The position numbers and the translations under genes are program-made. The notes beneath the pieces are model-generated. The model saw only the letters and a program-made list of their open reading frames with translations, ran no database searches and was not told where the DNA came from. A DNA stretch of 53,262 nucleotides. Origin: Flavipsychrobacter sp. GTDB taxonomy: Bacteria > Bacteroidota > Bacteroidia > Chitinophagales > Chitinophagaceae. How positions within the stretch are numbered: position 1 is the first letter of the stretch; every line of letters begins with the position of its first letter. Of this stretch, positions 51,414 through 53,262 are shown in pieces. Location: positions 1 through 53,262 of the forward strand of contig JAOQAP010000268.1 of NCBI GenBank assembly GCA_025963465.1, given 5' to 3'.

Positions 51414-51458
51414 TGTGGACCCACCAAGACTTGAATCTGGGACCCACCTGATGATGAG
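51414..51458 (-). pseudogene. 3' fragment of a tRNA, tRNA-Met(CAT)-like
   Basis: The minus strand reads a T-arm (CCAGATTCAAGTCTTGG), an acceptor strand TGGGTCC followed by ACA, and upstream CTCATCATCAGG that fits the 3' part of an anticodon arm with CAT. The T-stem has a mismatch and the D-arm and 5' acceptor are absent, so it is a remnant and not a functional tRNA. The rest of 51208-51615 has no gene that I can support. Confidence 0.6.
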
Positions 51459-51615
51459 GGGTCTTATAGTTGCTTCTTTTCGATGCGTAAGTGCGATGTT
51501 AGATTTTATCAAACGCTTGTCTGGCTTGCAATGTAGCTCACTTTTTCGATAGAAGTTGCTCCATAAAAATATAAAAGCAATGTTTCTTTGAAGCTCCGAT
51601 GCAGCCGGTATTATT

Positions 51616-52284
51616 TCAAAATCCCATGTCCACCAAATCATTCAGCACAATAGTATCGGCGAAAGGAACTGATATGGTCTTAGTCTTAGTGGATGTAAGG
51701 CTGTCTGGGTTATTGTTGGAATAAGTTATCGTGAATGGCGTGGCAAAGTATGTGCTATGCACGGTATTGAAATTGCCATTCATCTGTCCCAGTACCTTTT
51801 CATTGTTTGAAAGGGTAATTCTATTCACTGATATGGACATGGGTGGATACTTATTATTATGGAAATCGACGCTGAGGTTAACAGTTACCATGTCTTCCAC
51901 CTCTATATGCACATCCGTCCCTATATTGATTGGCACCTCCCCACCTGTAAATAAATAGGTGGAAGGCTGTAATGTTGCTACATGCTTAGCACTTTTGTCA
52001 CGATAATAGAGATCATAACTGAATTCACCATTATCATCAGTATATGCTACACCTACCTGCTCATATACATTTGAAAGAGTACCCCAATCAAATGTTTTCT
52101 TCTTTATGCAAACACCGGCATTTTTTGCTGGTCTGTGCGAGTATTTTCCGGTAAGATACCCCTTGATTTTTGCGTGAAGCTGATCAGTAGATGTGGCCGT
52201 CCCATTGACTGTACTGTTTTTTGTGCATGCTACAAACACGAGTGGTATCAAGGCCATTATCTTGATAAATGTCAACTTTTTCAT
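51616..52284 (-). CDS. Secreted lipoprotein (222 aa)
   Basis: Signal peptide with lipobox (MALIPLVFVAC then TKN). The mature part contains a carboxypeptidase-regulatory-like beta-sandwich: IKGYLTGKYSHRPAKNAGVCI, then VAYTDDNGEFSYDLYYR, a typical VxTDxxGxFxxxL pattern, followed by a second beta-rich half. The function is unknown; such domains bind partners on the cell surface. An FNR-type box with a perfect -7 element lies upstream. Confidence 0.78.
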   Translation of the reverse strand: MKKLTFIKIMALIPLVFVACTKNSTVNGTATSTDQLHAKIKGYLTGKYSHRPAKNAGVCIKKKTFDWGTLSNVYEQVGVAYTDDNGEFSYDLYYRDKSAKHVATLQPSTYLFTGGEVPINIGTDVHIEVEDMVTVNLSVDFHNNKYPPMSISVNRITLSNNEKVLGQMNGNFNTVHSTYFATPFTITYSNNNPDSLTSTKTKTISVPFADTIVLNDLVDMGF

Positions 52285-52416
52285 TGTTTTACAACGTTAT
52301 CTTGGTGAATTAATTGATCTTGTTCATTGATGGTGTTTCGAAGTAGATAGAACTTGTGCAAATGAATGGTACTGTTTATTGTCCTGTTCTATAAAGTCAC
52401 ACTGCTAATAGTCGCA

Positions 52417-52461
52417 CAAAATTATTTCGTGTGAAGTAGGAAACCTTTGATAAAAATCAAA
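52417..52461 (-). promoter_or_regulatory. FNR-type palindrome and -7 element of the lipoprotein gene
   Basis: TTTGATAAAAATCAAA (52446-52461) is centred exactly 33 bp upstream, on the minus strand, of TAATTTTG (52417-52424), a perfect TAnnTTTG. This repeats the geometry at 49954-49998. The leader to the ATG at 52284 would be about 125 bases. Confidence 0.65.
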
Positions 52462-52553
52462 TAATTGACTTTGCTGTTCATCTTTTATCATATTAATATA
52501 TGAATCAAAACTGGGCAATACAGTTATTCATAGTTATGCCTATATAACATATC

Positions 52554-52568
52554 CAACCACTTTTAAAA
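52554..52568 (+). repeat. 15-bp leader repeat CAACCACTTTTAAAA (second copy)
   Basis: Identical to 50007-50021. It precedes the start codon of the broken gene at 52571 by 2 bases. Confidence 0.55.
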
Positions 52569-52570
52569 GT

Positions 52571-53067
52571 ATGGCTTTGAAATTCGAGCCAGGCCAAGAT
52601 TGCTATGTTAGAATTAAAATTACAAAGCATGTTTTACTTTCAGAAGAGTATGATATTTCCTATCCTAACAAGCACTTTTCGGATACAATACGATATAGGC
52701 AAAGTTAATGGTCGGGAGAATATATGGATGACTCTTATTTCAGAGGTACTTTAGCAGATGAAATAAATATTGGAATAGGAACGCCGAGGATGACAAAAAT
52801 ACTTACCAAAAGTATCACCTATAGAATAATTGGCGCTATTGTAGGTTATTTTGCGGGGCTAATTCTAGGTAGAATTCTTATTTTATCGGAGGAATTCTAA
52901 GCGCTATTTTCTCTTTATTCAGCAGTAGTGGACATTCGCAGCCCATTGAAAACCTAAATTTCTATATTGCAGTTTCTGTATTAATTCTGGGTTCGCTTTT
53001 GGTGTTTTTATCGGTTATCAGTCAGGGAAAAAAGAATAGTCTTGGGCCTATAGCTCAGTTGGTTTGA
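52571..53067 (+). pseudogene. Broken small membrane-protein gene
   Basis: One frame reads from ATG 52571 to an in-frame TAA at 52706-52708, continues in the same frame (MDDSYFRGTLADEIN, then SITYRIIGAIVGYFAGLILG) to 52900, and after a frameshift near 52880 continues in another frame (FIGGILSAIFSLFSSSG, FYIAVSVLILGSLLVFLSVI) to a TGA at 53065-53067. Together about 165 residues with two or three membrane helices, close in size to the gene at 50034. One nonsense codon and one frameshift indicate decay, or sequencing error. Confidence 0.5.
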
Positions 53068-53071
53068 GCGC
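53044..53071 (+). pseudogene. 5' fragment of tRNA-Ile
   Basis: GGGCCTATAGCTCAGTTGG with the following TTTGAGCGC matches the acceptor, D-arm and start of the anticodon arm of bacterial tRNA-Ile(GAT), with one change (TTT for TTA). The sequence then diverges, and no anticodon loop, T-arm or 3' acceptor follows. It overlaps the end of the broken gene at 52571-53067. Confidence 0.65.
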
Positions 53072-53189
53072 CATGTCTGTCCCGTTTTCAAGTTATTTAT
53101 TGGCAAAAAGAAATAAGTGACATCCGATGGATTGCAGTATTAGCGCGAGTTTAAAGCGAATTTATTGCAACAAAACATGAAAGTTCTAT

Positions 53190-53223
53190 AAAAAAAAGAC
53201 ATTGAATACTCAAAGTCATGTCT
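53190..53223 (-). terminator. Rho-independent terminator behind a second tRNA remnant
   Basis: AGACAT (53198-53203) pairs with ATGTCT (53218-53223), with inner pairing TTGA/TCAA, and a run of eight T on the minus strand follows. It stands 8 bases downstream of the tRNA-like 3' end at the window edge. Confidence 0.65.
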
Positions 53224-53231
53224 GTATTGAA

Positions 53232-53262
53232 GTGGGAACACCAGGACTAGAACCTTGGAACA
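53232..53262 (-). pseudogene. tRNA 3' end, degenerate, cut by the window edge
   Basis: The minus strand reads a T-arm-like segment (CAAGG TTCTAGT CCTGG) with a mismatched stem, then TGTTCCCAC. It aligns with the remnant at 51414-51458 in sequence, in orientation and in having a terminator behind it. Whether a full tRNA lies beyond the edge cannot be seen; the T-loop (TTCTAGT) deviates from the usual TTCRANY at the fourth position. Confidence 0.45.

Noticed and set aside
51402-51641. A 79-codon minus-strand frame
   Set aside because: It runs through the tRNA remnant and overlaps the end of the lipoprotein gene in another frame; no coding character.
52500-52550. A 15-codon frame (start MNQNWAIQLF) after the FNR-type box at 52446
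   Set aside because: Too short and without start context; the box geometry points to the minus-strand lipoprotein gene.
53044-53071. A functional tRNA-Ile gene
   Set aside because: Only the 5' 28 bases match; anticodon loop, T-arm and 3' acceptor are missing.

Overview
The window reads as chromosome of a Bacteroidota bacterium, most likely a member of the Chitinophagaceae or a close relative. This rests on type IX secretion C-terminal sorting domains, SusC/FecA-like and PorT-like outer-membrane proteins, lipoproteins with Bacteroidota-style lipoboxes followed by Lys or Asn, -7 promoter elements of the TAnnTTTG type, weak Shine-Dalgarno signals and moderate GC with frequent ATA codons. No rRNA, intact tRNA, CRISPR array, transposase or integrase is visible.

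Left part (1-14,700): housekeeping and small envelope genes (a pseudouridine synthase, DUF1003 and YdeI proteins, an M48 protease lipoprotein, a glycine-zipper lipoprotein, a beta-propeller protein). Among them is a two-component locus with one LuxR-type response regulator and two TPR histidine kinases whose catalytic halves are nearly identical. An AraC regulator and a DUF983 protein follow. At 14,764-19,468 lies a complete cyanophycin module: isoaspartyl peptidase, cyanophycinase and cyanophycin synthetase.

Middle part (19,549-30,260): surface-glycan genes. One overlapping minus-strand operon joins a Core-2/I-branching glycosyltransferase, an FdtA/WxcM-like sugar isomerase, a DegT aminotransferase, an FAD/NAD(P)-binding protein and a 4'-phosphopantetheinyl transferase. 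A second short operon has a flippase, a GT2 and a GNAT. Between and beside them are a T9SS-sorted protein, an SGNH hydrolase, a coiled-coil membrane protein and a beta-barrel protein.

The most unusual block is 30,560-39,894, seven tightly packed plus-strand genes: catalase-fold hemoprotein 1, membrane metallophosphoesterase, GMC oxidoreductase, duplicated alpha/beta protein with a membrane segment, DyP peroxidase, catalase-fold hemoprotein 2, and a small polytopic protein. I know of no described pathway with this set. I propose an envelope-linked oxidase/peroxidase system acting on a lipid or other hydrophobic substrate; this is inference.

Right part (39,947-53,262): a polytopic membrane protein, then a probable metal-uptake operon (DUF4856 lipoprotein, imelysin lipoprotein, HTTM protein, TonB-dependent receptor) behind a 22-bp tandem-repeat promoter. 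After it comes a region with four FNR-type palindromes, three of them centred about 33 bp upstream of -7-like elements, beside a Crp/Fnr-family gene whose recognition helix carries the E..SR pattern. The extreme right is decayed: a broken membrane-protein gene and three tRNA fragments.
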